From Streptomyces sp. NBC_01498 (GTDB taxonomy: Bacteria > Actinomycetota > Actinomycetes > Streptomycetales > Streptomycetaceae): a stretch of DNA of 64,000 nucleotides. The stretch lies in assembly GCF_036327775.1 (NCBI RefSeq), contig NZ_CP109598.1, positions 2,604,001-2,668,000 of the forward strand. The letters run 5' to 3'. The notes under the pieces are model-generated. The model worked only from the letters and a program-made list of their open reading frames with translations. It was not told the DNA's origin and did no database searches. Made by a program: the position numbers and the translations under genes. Shown here piece by piece: positions 45,004 through 52,589 of the stretch. The stretch's first letter is position 1. The number at the start of each line of letters is the position of its first letter.

Positions 45004-47574
45004 CTACAGCTTGTCGACCGGCGCGTACCGCAGCAGCAGCCGCTTCGGCTTGGAGTCGCCGAAGTCGATCGTCGCCTGCGCGTCGGCGCCCGACCCCGTC
45101 ACCGTGACGACCGTCCCGAGCCCGAACTGGTCATGGGTCACCCGGTCCCCCACCGCGAGCGAGATGACCGGCTTCTCGGTGGCGCGCCGGGTGGCGAAGC
45201 CCGCCGGGCCCGACCGCGAACGGGACGCGGACAGCGACGAGGTGATCCCCGACGTGGGCCCGGCCGGGGCGGCCGACGGACCCGTTCGCTTCCACTCCAG
45301 GTGCTCGCCCGGAATCTCCTCCAGGAAACGCGACGGCGGGTTGTACGACGGCTGGCCCCACGCGCTGCGCATCGAGGACCGGGTGAGGTAGAGCCGTTCA
45401 CGGGCGCGCGTGATGCCGACGTACGCCAGCCGGCGCTCCTCCTCCAGCTCCTTCGGCTGGCCGAGCGCGCGCATGTGCGGGAAGACGCCGTCCTCCATGC
45501 CGGTCAGGAAGACGACCGGGAACTCCAGGCCCTTCGCCGTGTGCAGCGTCATCAGGGTGATGACGCCGGAGCCTTCCTCGTCCTCGTCGGGGATCTGGTC
45601 GGAGTCGGCGACGAGCGCGACGCGCTCCAGGAACGCCGCGAGGGTGCCGGAGGGCGCGGCGCCGGGGCCTTCGGTCCCGGCCGCACCGCCCCCGTCACCG
45701 CCCCCGTCGCCGTCCGCGTCGCCGTCCGCGTCGCCCGCGTCCCCCGGCCCGTCACCGTCCGCCGCCGCCCCCGCGGCCTGGGCCGTCTCCTGCTCGAACT
45801 CCAGCGCCACGGCGGCCAGTTCCTGCAAGTTCTCGATCCGCGTCTCGTCCTGCGGGTCGGTCGACGCCTGCAACTCCGCCAGATACCCCGTCCGTTCCAG
45901 CACGGCCTCCAGAACCGTCGCCGGGCCGGCGCCGGACTCGACGACCGTACGCAGCTCCTCCAGCAGCGTGTTGAAGCGCTTCACCGCGTTCGACGAGCGG
46001 GCCGCCATGCCGTACGCCTCGTCCACCCGGCGCAGCGCCTGCCCGAAGGAGATCCGCTCGCGCGCCGCGAGTGCGTCGATCATCGCCTCGGCACGGTCAC
46101 CGATCCCGCGCTTGGGCACATTCAGGATGCGGCGCAGCGGGACACTGTCCTCCGGGTTGGCGAGCACCCGCAGATAGGCCAGCACATCGCGGACCTCCTT
46201 GCGCTCGTAGAACCGCACCCCGCCGACGACCTTGTAGGGCAGGCCGACGCGGATGAAGATCTCCTCGAAGACACGCGACTGCGCGTTCGTCCGGTAGAAG
46301 ACCGCGACATCGCCCGCCTTGGCCTTGGACGCGTCCGTGAGCCGGTCGATCTCGTCGGCGACGAACTGGGCCTCGTCGTGCTCGGTGTCCGCCACGTAAC
46401 CGGTGATGCGGGCGCCCGCTCCGGCGTTCGTCCAGAGATTCTTCGGGCGGCGGCTCTCGTTGCGCTCGATGACCGCGTTGGCCGCGCCGAGGATCGTCTG
46501 TGTGGAGCGGTAGTTCTGCTCCAGCAGGATCGTGGTGGCGTTCGGGTAGTCCTCCTCGAACTGGAGGATGTTGCGGATCGTGGCGCCCCGGAACGCGTAG
46601 ATGGACTGGTCGGCGTCGCCGACGACGCACAGCTCGGCCGGGTCCTGCCCCTCGCCGGAGGGGCCGACCAGCTCGCGGACCAGGGTGTACTGCGCGTGGT
46701 TGGTGTCCTGGTACTCGTCCACCAGGACATGGCGGAAGCGGCGGCGGTAGTGCTCGGCGACGTCCGGGAACGCCTGGAGCAGATGGACCGTCGTCATGAT
46801 GATGTCGTCGAAGTCCAGGGCGTTGGCCTCGCGCAGCCGTCCCTGGTACATCCGGTACGCCTCGGCCAGCGTCTTCTCGAACGGGTCCGTGGCCCGGCCG
46901 GCGAAGGTCTCCTCGTCGATCAGCTCGTTCTTGAGGTTCGAGACCTTGGCGCTGAACGACTTCGGGGGGTGCCGCTTGGGGTCGAGGTCCAGATCGCGGC
47001 AGACCAGGGCCATGAGCCGCTTGGAATCCGCCGCGTCGTAGATCGAGAACGAGGACGTGAAGCCCAGCCGCTTCGACTCGCGGCGCAGGATGCGTACGCA
47101 GGCGCTGTGGAACGTCATCACCCACATGGCCGCCGCGCGCGGTCCGACGAGCTGCTCGACGCGCTCCTTCATCTCACCGGCGGCCTTGTTGGTGAAGGTG
47201 ATCGCCAGTATTTCGCCGGGGTGTACGCGACGGGTCCCCAGCAGATGCGCGATCCGGTGGGTCAGTACGCGAGTCTTGCCGGAGCCCGCGCCCGCCACGA
47301 TGAGCAGCGGCGATCCCGTGTGCACCACGGCGGCCCGCTGCTCGTCATTGAGCCCTTCGAGCAGCGCCGCCGGGTCCACGACCGTGCGGGGGGCGCCGTC
47401 ACGGTGGTATGCGTCCCGGGGCGGGGGCACGTCGAACTTCCCTCCGAAGAGATCGTCGGGCACCTGCTCCGGAGCGGTGCCCCCGGGCTCGGCGTCCTCG
47501 GGTGGCGGCGGTGGCTCCTCCTCGGCCGAGGTCTGGAGGTCCGCCAGGAAGCTGTCGTCAAAGAGGCTGCTCAT
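45004..47574 (-). CDS. pcrA: ATP-dependent DNA helicase PcrA/UvrD
   Basis: 856 residues, SF1A helicase. Motifs: LNDEQRAAVVHTGSPLLIVA, Walker A GAGSGKTRVLTHR, ITFTNKAAGEMKER (Ia), FRHVLVDEYQDTNHAQY (II), VVGDADQSIYAFRGA (III), LLEQNYRSTQTIL (IV), MTLHTAKGLEFPVVFLTG (V), EERRLAYVGITRARERLYL (VI). The C-terminal VGDRVTHDQFGLGTVV domain is the PcrA/UvrD RNA-polymerase-interacting Tudor-like module. A 35-residue Gly/Asp/Ala insertion lies at ~600-634, and the first 65 residues are acidic and Pro-rich. It unwinds DNA in nucleotide excision and mismatch repair and clears replication blocks. A near-perfect damage promoter motif sits just upstream (47584-47606). Confidence 0.97.
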   Translation of the reverse strand: MSSLFDDSFLADLQTSAEEEPPPPPEDAEPGGTAPEQVPDDLFGGKFDVPPPRDAYHRDGAPRTVVDPAALLEGLNDEQRAAVVHTGSPLLIVAGAGSGKTRVLTHRIAHLLGTRRVHPGEILAITFTNKAAGEMKERVEQLVGPRAAAMWVMTFHSACVRILRRESKRLGFTSSFSIYDAADSKRLMALVCRDLDLDPKRHPPKSFSAKVSNLKNELIDEETFAGRATDPFEKTLAEAYRMYQGRLREANALDFDDIIMTTVHLLQAFPDVAEHYRRRFRHVLVDEYQDTNHAQYTLVRELVGPSGEGQDPAELCVVGDADQSIYAFRGATIRNILQFEEDYPNATTILLEQNYRSTQTILGAANAVIERNESRRPKNLWTNAGAGARITGYVADTEHDEAQFVADEIDRLTDASKAKAGDVAVFYRTNAQSRVFEEIFIRVGLPYKVVGGVRFYERKEVRDVLAYLRVLANPEDSVPLRRILNVPKRGIGDRAEAMIDALAARERISFGQALRRVDEAYGMAARSSNAVKRFNTLLEELRTVVESGAGPATVLEAVLERTGYLAELQASTDPQDETRIENLQELAAVALEFEQETAQAAGAAADGDGPGDAGDADGDADGDGGGDGGGAAGTEGPGAAPSGTLAAFLERVALVADSDQIPDEDEEGSGVITLMTLHTAKGLEFPVVFLTGMEDGVFPHMRALGQPKELEEERRLAYVGITRARERLYLTRSSMRSAWGQPSYNPPSRFLEEIPGEHLEWKRTGPSAAPAGPTSGITSSLSASRSRSGPAGFATRRATEKPVISLAVGDRVTHDQFGLGTVVTVTGSGADAQATIDFGDSKPKRLLLRYAPVDKL

Positions 47575-47583
47575 CGCTTCCTG

Positions 47584-47606
47584 AGTCTAGAGTGCCGCAC
47601 CGACAG
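47584..47606 (-). promoter_or_regulatory. LexA-independent DNA-damage (PafBC-type) promoter of pcrA
   Basis: On the minus strand CTGTCGGTG, 8 nt, then TAGACT: one base away from TTGTCRGTG-N8-TANNNT (first T replaced by C), with exact spacing. The predicted transcription start is within a few bases of the pcrA ATG at 47574, so the leader is absent or very short. Confidence 0.72.
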
Positions 47607-47692
47607 TGGTCCGCCACATGGCCTCGCGGGGGTGCGGACGGAGGTTTATGCGAAAGGTCACGAAAACGTATCGGGCATATCGGCCATCAACC

Positions 47693-47722
47693 TTCACAGC
47701 CGCACCACATATTGGCTAGCGT
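47693..47722 (+). promoter_or_regulatory. Candidate promoter upstream of the c-di-AMP riboswitch
   Basis: TTCACA (47693-47698), 18-bp spacer, TAGCGT (47717-47722) in an AT-enriched stretch (ACCACATATTGGCTAGCG). It would place transcription start near 47730, about 40 nt before the riboswitch core. Confidence 0.5.
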
Positions 47723-47769
47723 GCCTGCCGAGGCGGTTCGTACTCCACCGGCGATCAGCGCCAAGCGGA

Positions 47770-47920
47770 CCGTCCGCGCCGAATCCGGGCTTCCACGACG
47801 GGAGTTCGGAACCGGGGACCCACATGTTCCACCGGGGTGAATCGGGCCGTGTTCCCCGGCCCGTAGGGCAGCCTTCCGTTCCGCCCGAACCCGACAGCTA
47901 ACCCGGTAGGCGGTCCACGG
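47770..47920 (+). ncRNA. c-di-AMP (ydaO-yuaA type) riboswitch
   Basis: The leader contains the conserved strings of actinobacterial ydaO elements in order: CGCCGAATCC, GAGTTCGGAACCGGGGACCC, GGGGTGAATC, GTAGGGCAGCCTTCCG and CCGAACCCGACAGCTAACCC ending GGTAGGCGG. In Streptomyces this class precedes genes for Rpf, NlpC/P60 and other cell-wall hydrolases and turns them off at high c-di-AMP. It lies immediately before the ribosome-binding site of the NlpC/P60 gene at 47936. Boundaries are approximate because no covariance model could be run. Confidence 0.88.
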
Positions 47921-47935
47921 AAGGAGATGCCGGCC

Positions 47936-49105
47936 TTGGCGTCGCATCGCAAATCGCGCACTCGCACCGGAGTGCGCGCGAACACCCCTGCCGTCGGTTT
48001 CACGACGGCGGCGCTCGCCTCGGTCACGCTGCTCTCGTCGCAGAGCGCCACCGCCGCGCCCACCGAGCCGAATCCCTCGGTGGAGGAGGTACAGAAGAAG
48101 GTCGACGACCTGTACCGGCAGGCCGGTACGGCGACCCAGCAGTACAACAAGGCGAAGGAAGAGACCGACACCCAGCGCGAGTCGGTGGACCGGGCCCTGG
48201 ACCAGGTGGCCCGGAGCGCCGACAAGGTGAACGAGGCCCGGCGCGACCTCGGTACGTATGCGGCGGCGCAGTACCGCGCGGGAGCGGTGGGTCCCACCGC
48301 CGCCCTGATGTTCGCCGACAGCCCGGAGTCGTACTTCGAGCAGACGCATCTGATGGACCGGATGACCGACCGCCAGCAGCAGGCCGTCGAGGACTTCCAG
48401 AAGGAGCAGCGGTCGGCGGCCGAGCAGCGCGCAGACGCGACGAAGAGCCTGGAGACGCTGACGGAGTCGCAGGCCACGCTGAAGGCGGGCAAGCAGCGGG
48501 TCCAGAACAAGCTCGCGGCGGCCCGGTCGCTGCTGGCGGAGCTGACGGCCGAGGAGAAGGCGCGGCTCGCGGAGCTGGAGCGCGAGAAGGAGCAGGAGGC
48601 GCGCCGCCAGGCCGAGGCGAAGGCCGAGAAGGAGGCGGAGCGCAGGCGCCAGGAGGCGGCCCGGCAGGAGCAGCCGCCCGCGACGGGCGGCGGTACGGGC
48701 ACCGGCGCGGGAACGGGCTCGGGTGCGGGTGCGGGCGTCTCGGACGGTACGTACGCGGCCAAGGCCCAGAAGGTGCTCGCCTTCGCCCGTGCCCAGATCG
48801 GCAAGCCGTACGTGTGGGGCGCCACCGGCCCCAGCTCGTACGACTGCTCGGGGCTGACGGCGGCCGCCTGGAGGGAGGCGGGTGTGCAGCTTCCCCGTAC
48901 GACGTGGGACCAGGTGGAGGTGGGCCAGCGCGTCGCCACCGAGGACCTGCTCCCCGGTGACCTCATCTTCTTCTACGACGACATCAGCCACGTCGGTATC
49001 TACAAGGGCGACGGCATGATGATCCACGCGCCGAAGCCCGGGGCGAACGTACGTGAGGAGTCGATCTACTACATGCCGATCTACGGCGGGGTACGCCCGG
49101 CCTGA
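47936..49105 (+). CDS. Secreted NlpC/P60 peptidoglycan endopeptidase, riboswitch-controlled
   Basis: 389 residues. A signal peptide (SHRKSRTRTG...TTAALASVTLLSSQSATAAP) leads to a coiled-coil (VEEVQKKVDDLYRQAGTATQ; EELTAEEKARLAELEREKEQ-like helices) and a Gly/Thr linker. The C-terminal NlpC/P60 domain has the catalytic Cys in SSYDCSGLTAAAW and the His in SHVGIYKGDGMMIHAP. It should cut D-Glu-DAP bonds in the cell wall. The start is probably the TTG at 47936: AAGGAG ends 9 nt before it, whereas the ATG at 47927 abuts that sequence. Expression should be controlled by c-di-AMP through the upstream riboswitch. It is divergent from pcrA. Confidence 0.92.
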   Translation: MASHRKSRTRTGVRANTPAVGFTTAALASVTLLSSQSATAAPTEPNPSVEEVQKKVDDLYRQAGTATQQYNKAKEETDTQRESVDRALDQVARSADKVNEARRDLGTYAAAQYRAGAVGPTAALMFADSPESYFEQTHLMDRMTDRQQQAVEDFQKEQRSAAEQRADATKSLETLTESQATLKAGKQRVQNKLAAARSLLAELTAEEKARLAELEREKEQEARRQAEAKAEKEAERRRQEAARQEQPPATGGGTGTGAGTGSGAGAGVSDGTYAAKAQKVLAFARAQIGKPYVWGATGPSSYDCSGLTAAAWREAGVQLPRTTWDQVEVGQRVATEDLLPGDLIFFYDDISHVGIYKGDGMMIHAPKPGANVREESIYYMPIYGGVRPA

Positions 49106-50131
49106 CCGACCCGACGGCTCGGGCGGCTCGGGCGGCTCCGGCAGCCAGCTCGGGCAGCTCGGGCCGGTGAGCGGTGGCGGGCCACCGCCGATCGTACCGG
49201 CGGGCGCCGACGCACGACGGCGGGTCCGTCCCGTCCTGGCGGGCGCACCCGGCAGCGATCAGAGCCCGGCCATCGGGGTGAGGGCGGCGACACCCGGTCT
49301 GACCGGCGCGACGGTCCCGGGCCGCTCCGGCCGATGACCAGCGGCAGGCCACCGCTGGTCACAACGACGGGTACCGGCGCATAACGCCGGGCCCGGCCCC
49401 GTGTCCCAGGGCCGGGCCGGGCCGTCGGGAGCGACGGCGGCGACACCCGGTCCGGACAACGCCCCGCGGCACACGGTCCTCGGTCCTCGGTCCTAAGAGG
49501 AGGCCCTCCGGCATCGGAGGGCACGAAGGCGAGCCGGCCGATCGGCATCCACGCCGCCCGCGCGGTGATGCCCGCAGCGGATCGGTGGCAATCACGCCGT
49601 CGGGCGCCCGACCGCCCGATACCGGCCCGCCCCCGTACGAACCGTCACGGGGCCGCCAGGCGCCGCCCCCGTGACGGTCCTCGCCGGGCCCTGCGCCCCC
49701 GACGACACACCCCCGGCCGGAAACGGACCCGGCCCAGCAGCGGTCCGGCATCGGTCCGGCATCGGGCTGCGCTCGGGCGGCCGAGCCCGCAGAGCCGTGA
49801 CGGCGGTGGCCGATCGTCCCGTCCCGCCCTCGCCCCCCAAGGGACCGGGAACGGGCCCGCTCGGCGTTCACCCCGCGTGGTCATGCGAAAAACTACGCGG
49901 GCCCACCGACAGCCGGGCGGTCCGGGTTCCCGCTCCCGTACCGCCGTGGGCCGTCCGGTGTCCCGCATCAGCGGAGCGATCAACTCCCGTCGCGAATCGG
50001 CGAATTCACCGCCGTACGTGATCACGATCCGCCGCTGAACCACCGGCTCCGGGCAATAGCGGGCATGGACACGCGCTTCCACGAGCGGGCCGCCTAGCGT
50101 CCTCGACGGACGACCGGAACGCAAAGCCCCG
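49106..50131. other. Long GC-rich gap between the two NlpC/P60 genes
   Basis: About 1 kb with no gene I can support. It contains short repeats (GGCGGCGACACCCGGTC at 49286, and again at 49449 with its last base one position on) and several inverted GC stretches (GGCCCGGCCC..GGGCCGGGCC near 49388-49417). On the minus strand around 49880-50040 a frame with partly gene-like codon use reads VITYGGEFADSRRELIAPLM; it may be a decayed gene but has no recognisable domain. The promoter of the second NlpC/P60 gene should lie in 50039-50131. Confidence 0.4.
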
Positions 50132-50159
50132 GCCCAAGCCCCAAGCCCCAAGCCCCAAG
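50132..50159. repeat. 7-bp tandem repeat CCCCAAG x4 next to a ribosome-binding site
   Basis: One imperfect (GCCCAAG) and three perfect CCCCAAG units directly precede the GAAGGA ribosome-binding site of the second NlpC/P60 gene. Such repeats can change copy number by slippage. Confidence 0.85.
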
Positions 50160-50177
50160 AAGGATGTGGACGCCCTC

Positions 50178-51242
50178 GTGGCAGCGCACCGCCGACCCCG
50201 ATCGAAGCACCGGCCGTTCAGCGGCCCCTACGGACGTACGGCGGCCACCCTCGCCCTCGCGGGTGCCGCGACGGCCGCCGGGCTAGAAGCGCCCGCTCCC
50301 GCGCACGCCGAACCCCGGCTCACCTCGGCGCAGGTGAGGGCGCAGGTCGACAAGCTCCACCACGAGGCGGAGATCGCCACCGAGAAGTACAACGGCGCGA
50401 AGGAGCGGGCCGCCGACGCGAGCGCGGCCCTGGACCGGCTGCGGGACCGGGCGGCGCGGCGGACGGAGCAGGTCAACGCCTCGCGCAACGCCCTCGGGGC
50501 GATCGCCACCGCTCAGTACCGCGCCGGTGGCCTCGACCCCGCCGTACAGCTCGCCCTCAGTTCCGACCCCGACCAGTACCTGCGGGGGGCGGCGCTCGCC
50601 GAACGGGCCGGGTTCCAGCAGGCGAAGGCCCTCACCAGGATGCGCGCGCAACTCGGGGAACTCGGCCTCTTACGTAAGAAGGCCGACGCGAAACTCGACG
50701 AACTGAAAAGCCGTCAGGCCGACCTGGCCACGCACAAGTCGACCGTCCGGAACAAGCTCGCCGACGCCGAGAGGCTGCTCGACCGGCTCACCGCCGCCGA
50801 ACGCGCCGAGTACGCGCGCAGCGTCGGACCGGCCGAGCCGCGCGCCGATCGCGCGCGGAGCGGCGCCGTCGTGAGGGCCGTGGCCGCGCCCGGTCCCCGC
50901 GCCGCCGCCGCCGTCGCCTACGCGCGCGCGGCACTCGGCAAGCCGTACGTGTGGGGAGCCACCGGGCCGAACGCGTTCGACTGCTCCGGGCTGACGCAGG
51001 CCGCCTGGCGTGCCGCCGGAGTCGCCCTGCCCCGCACCACGTACACCCAGATCAACGCGGGCCGGCGGGTCTCCCGCTCCCAGCTCGCCCCCGGTGACCT
51101 GGTGTTCTTCTACTCGGGCATCTCGCACGTCGGGCTCTATGTCGGCGGCGGGCAGATGATCCACGCGCCCCGGCCCGGCACGGGCGTCCGGCTGGCCCCC
51201 ATCGACCAGATGCCCTTCGCGGGCGCCAGCCGCCCCGCGTAG
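50178..51242 (+). CDS. Secreted NlpC/P60 peptidoglycan endopeptidase (paralogue)
   Basis: 354 residues, paralogous to the protein at 47936: signal region (GRTAATLALAGAATAAGLEA, Ala-rich cleavage), coiled-coil (AQVRAQVDKLHHEAEIATEK; TVRNKLADAERLLDRLTAAE), and an NlpC/P60 domain with NAFDCSGLTQAAW (Cys ~268) and SHVGLYVGGGQMIHAPRP (His ~315). It likewise hydrolyses peptidoglycan stem peptides. The GTG at 50178 aligns with the start of the paralogue; its ribosome-binding site GAAGGA is 13 nt away, and a GTG at 50166 is too close. Unlike the paralogue it has no riboswitch; its leader instead carries 7-bp tandem repeats. Confidence 0.9.
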   Translation: MAAHRRPRSKHRPFSGPYGRTAATLALAGAATAAGLEAPAPAHAEPRLTSAQVRAQVDKLHHEAEIATEKYNGAKERAADASAALDRLRDRAARRTEQVNASRNALGAIATAQYRAGGLDPAVQLALSSDPDQYLRGAALAERAGFQQAKALTRMRAQLGELGLLRKKADAKLDELKSRQADLATHKSTVRNKLADAERLLDRLTAAERAEYARSVGPAEPRADRARSGAVVRAVAAPGPRAAAAVAYARAALGKPYVWGATGPNAFDCSGLTQAAWRAAGVALPRTTYTQINAGRRVSRSQLAPGDLVFFYSGISHVGLYVGGGQMIHAPRPGTGVRLAPIDQMPFAGASRPA

Positions 51243-51360
51243 CCCACGTGCAGCCCCCGCAGGACGTGACGCCACGTCTGCCGGGCCCGCCACGCCCGCG
51301 AGCCCCGGAGCCGCCCACCCGGCCCATGCCCGGATGCCCCGCCGGCCGCCCCGCAGGACG

Positions 51361-51771
51361 ATGAACGTCATGAGACACCGGCGGGTCCGCGCGACCGTCC
51401 GCCAGCTGCGTGCCCCCGCCGCCCTCACCCTCGGCGCGGGGCTGCTCCTCGCGCCCTCCGGTGTCACCCCGGAGGGCTGCGGCGATCTCACCGGCGGCCG
51501 GCTGTGCGTCGAGGGCCCGGTGGGCGGTACGGGGACGTTCACGACCCGGTACATACGGCACGGCGCCGGTCCCGAGACCGCCCTCCGGTTGGGCTACCAG
51601 CGCGCGGACGCGCGGATCACCGCCTTCCCCGGCTGGTTCGGCACCCTCCGTACGGAGGACGCGCCGGCCGCGCTGACGGGCACGCTGGACACGGCGCCCG
51701 GTGAATGCGTACGCGGCCTGCTGGGCCAGGGCGACCGGGAGTACGTCACCGAGTGGCTGTGCCCGGACTGA
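51361..51771 (+). CDS. Small secreted protein of unknown function
   Basis: 136 residues. A basic N-terminus and hydrophobic segment (RAPAALTLGAGLLLAPSGVT) suggest export; a lipobox is not obvious. The mature part has four Cys (EGCGDLTGGRLCVEGP; GECVRGL; EWLCPD), probably two disulfides, and the sequence RYIRHGAGPETALRLGYQRA. I do not recognise the family. AGGA lies just upstream; the ATG at 51370 has the better spacing (11 nt), the ATG at 51361 gives MNVMRHRR. It follows the NlpC/P60 gene by 118 bp on the same strand and converges with the response regulator gene. Confidence 0.65.
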   Translation: MNVMRHRRVRATVRQLRAPAALTLGAGLLLAPSGVTPEGCGDLTGGRLCVEGPVGGTGTFTTRYIRHGAGPETALRLGYQRADARITAFPGWFGTLRTEDAPAALTGTLDTAPGECVRGLLGQGDREYVTEWLCPD

Positions 51772-51860
51772 CCGACCCCGGCCGGCTCCTGGGACGGCCT
51801 CCCGAGGAGACCCGCCGCTGGGGACGGCCGCCTCCTACAGAAGGTCGCACCGGCAGAAGG

Positions 51861-52589
51861 TCACACCAGTCGGCGCGCCGTCGCCCACCGGGTCAGCTCG
51901 TGCCGGTTGGAGAGCTGGAGCTTGCGCAGCACCGCCGAGACGTGCGACTCGACCGTCTTCACCGAGATGAACAGCTGCTTGGCGATCTCCTTGTACGCGT
52001 AACCCCGCGCGATCAGCCTCAGGACCTCGCGCTCGCGCTGGGTGAGGCGGTCCATGTCCTCGTCCACGGGCGGCGCGTCCGTCGACGCGAACGCGTCGAG
52101 CACGAAGCCGGCGAGACGCGGTGAGAAGACCGCGTCGCCGTCCTGGACGCGGAAGATCGAGTCCACCAGGTCCGCGCCGGTGATCGTCTTGGTGACATAG
52201 CCGCGCGCACCGCCGCGGATCACGCCGATGACGTCCTCCGCCGCGTCGGACACCGACAGCGCCAGGAAGCGCACCGGGTTCTCGGCCGCCGCCATGAACG
52301 GGGCGCAGCGGCGCAGGACCTCCACCCCGCCGCCGCCGGGCAGGTGCACGTCGAGCAGGACGACCTCGGGACGGGTCGCCGTGATGACCGTGACGGCCTG
52401 GTCGACGTCGGCGGCCTCGCCGACGACCTCCACGCCCGTGGTCGCGGTCTGCCCGATCTCGGCCTGCACGCCGGTCCGGAACATCCGGTGGTCGTCGACG
52501 AGGACCACCCGTACGCGCCTGCTCTCCGCCCCTCCGGTGCCGCTGTCGCCCTCGCCGCTGGTGCCCGTCGTCCCGCCGATACCGCTCAT
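51861..52589 (-). CDS. LuxR/NarL-family response regulator
   Basis: 242 residues. Receiver domain RVRVVLVDDHRMFRTGVQAE with phosphoacceptor Asp in VVLLDVHLPG (~residue 79), conserved Ser in FLALSVSD and Lys in GYVTKTITG. C-terminal LuxR HTH: LTQREREVLRLIARGYAYKE; IAKQLFISVKTVESHVSAVL. Its ATG overlaps the stop of the sensor kinase (ATGA at 52586-52589), so the two form a coupled two-component pair. Its targets probably include the divergent PspC gene at 54288, by position only. Extra ~23 N-terminal residues are Gly/Thr/Ser-rich. Confidence 0.95.
   Translation of the reverse strand: MSGIGGTTGTSGEGDSGTGGAESRRVRVVLVDDHRMFRTGVQAEIGQTATTGVEVVGEAADVDQAVTVITATRPEVVLLDVHLPGGGGVEVLRRCAPFMAAAENPVRFLALSVSDAAEDVIGVIRGGARGYVTKTITGADLVDSIFRVQDGDAVFSPRLAGFVLDAFASTDAPPVDEDMDRLTQREREVLRLIARGYAYKEIAKQLFISVKTVESHVSAVLRKLQLSNRHELTRWATARRLV

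Noticed and set aside
49565..50151. Open frames on both strands between the NlpC/P60 genes, including minus-strand VITYGGEFADSRRELIAPLM
   Set aside because: No start with a ribosome-binding site, codon use is only partly gene-like, and no family is recognised. A decayed gene is possible but unsupported.
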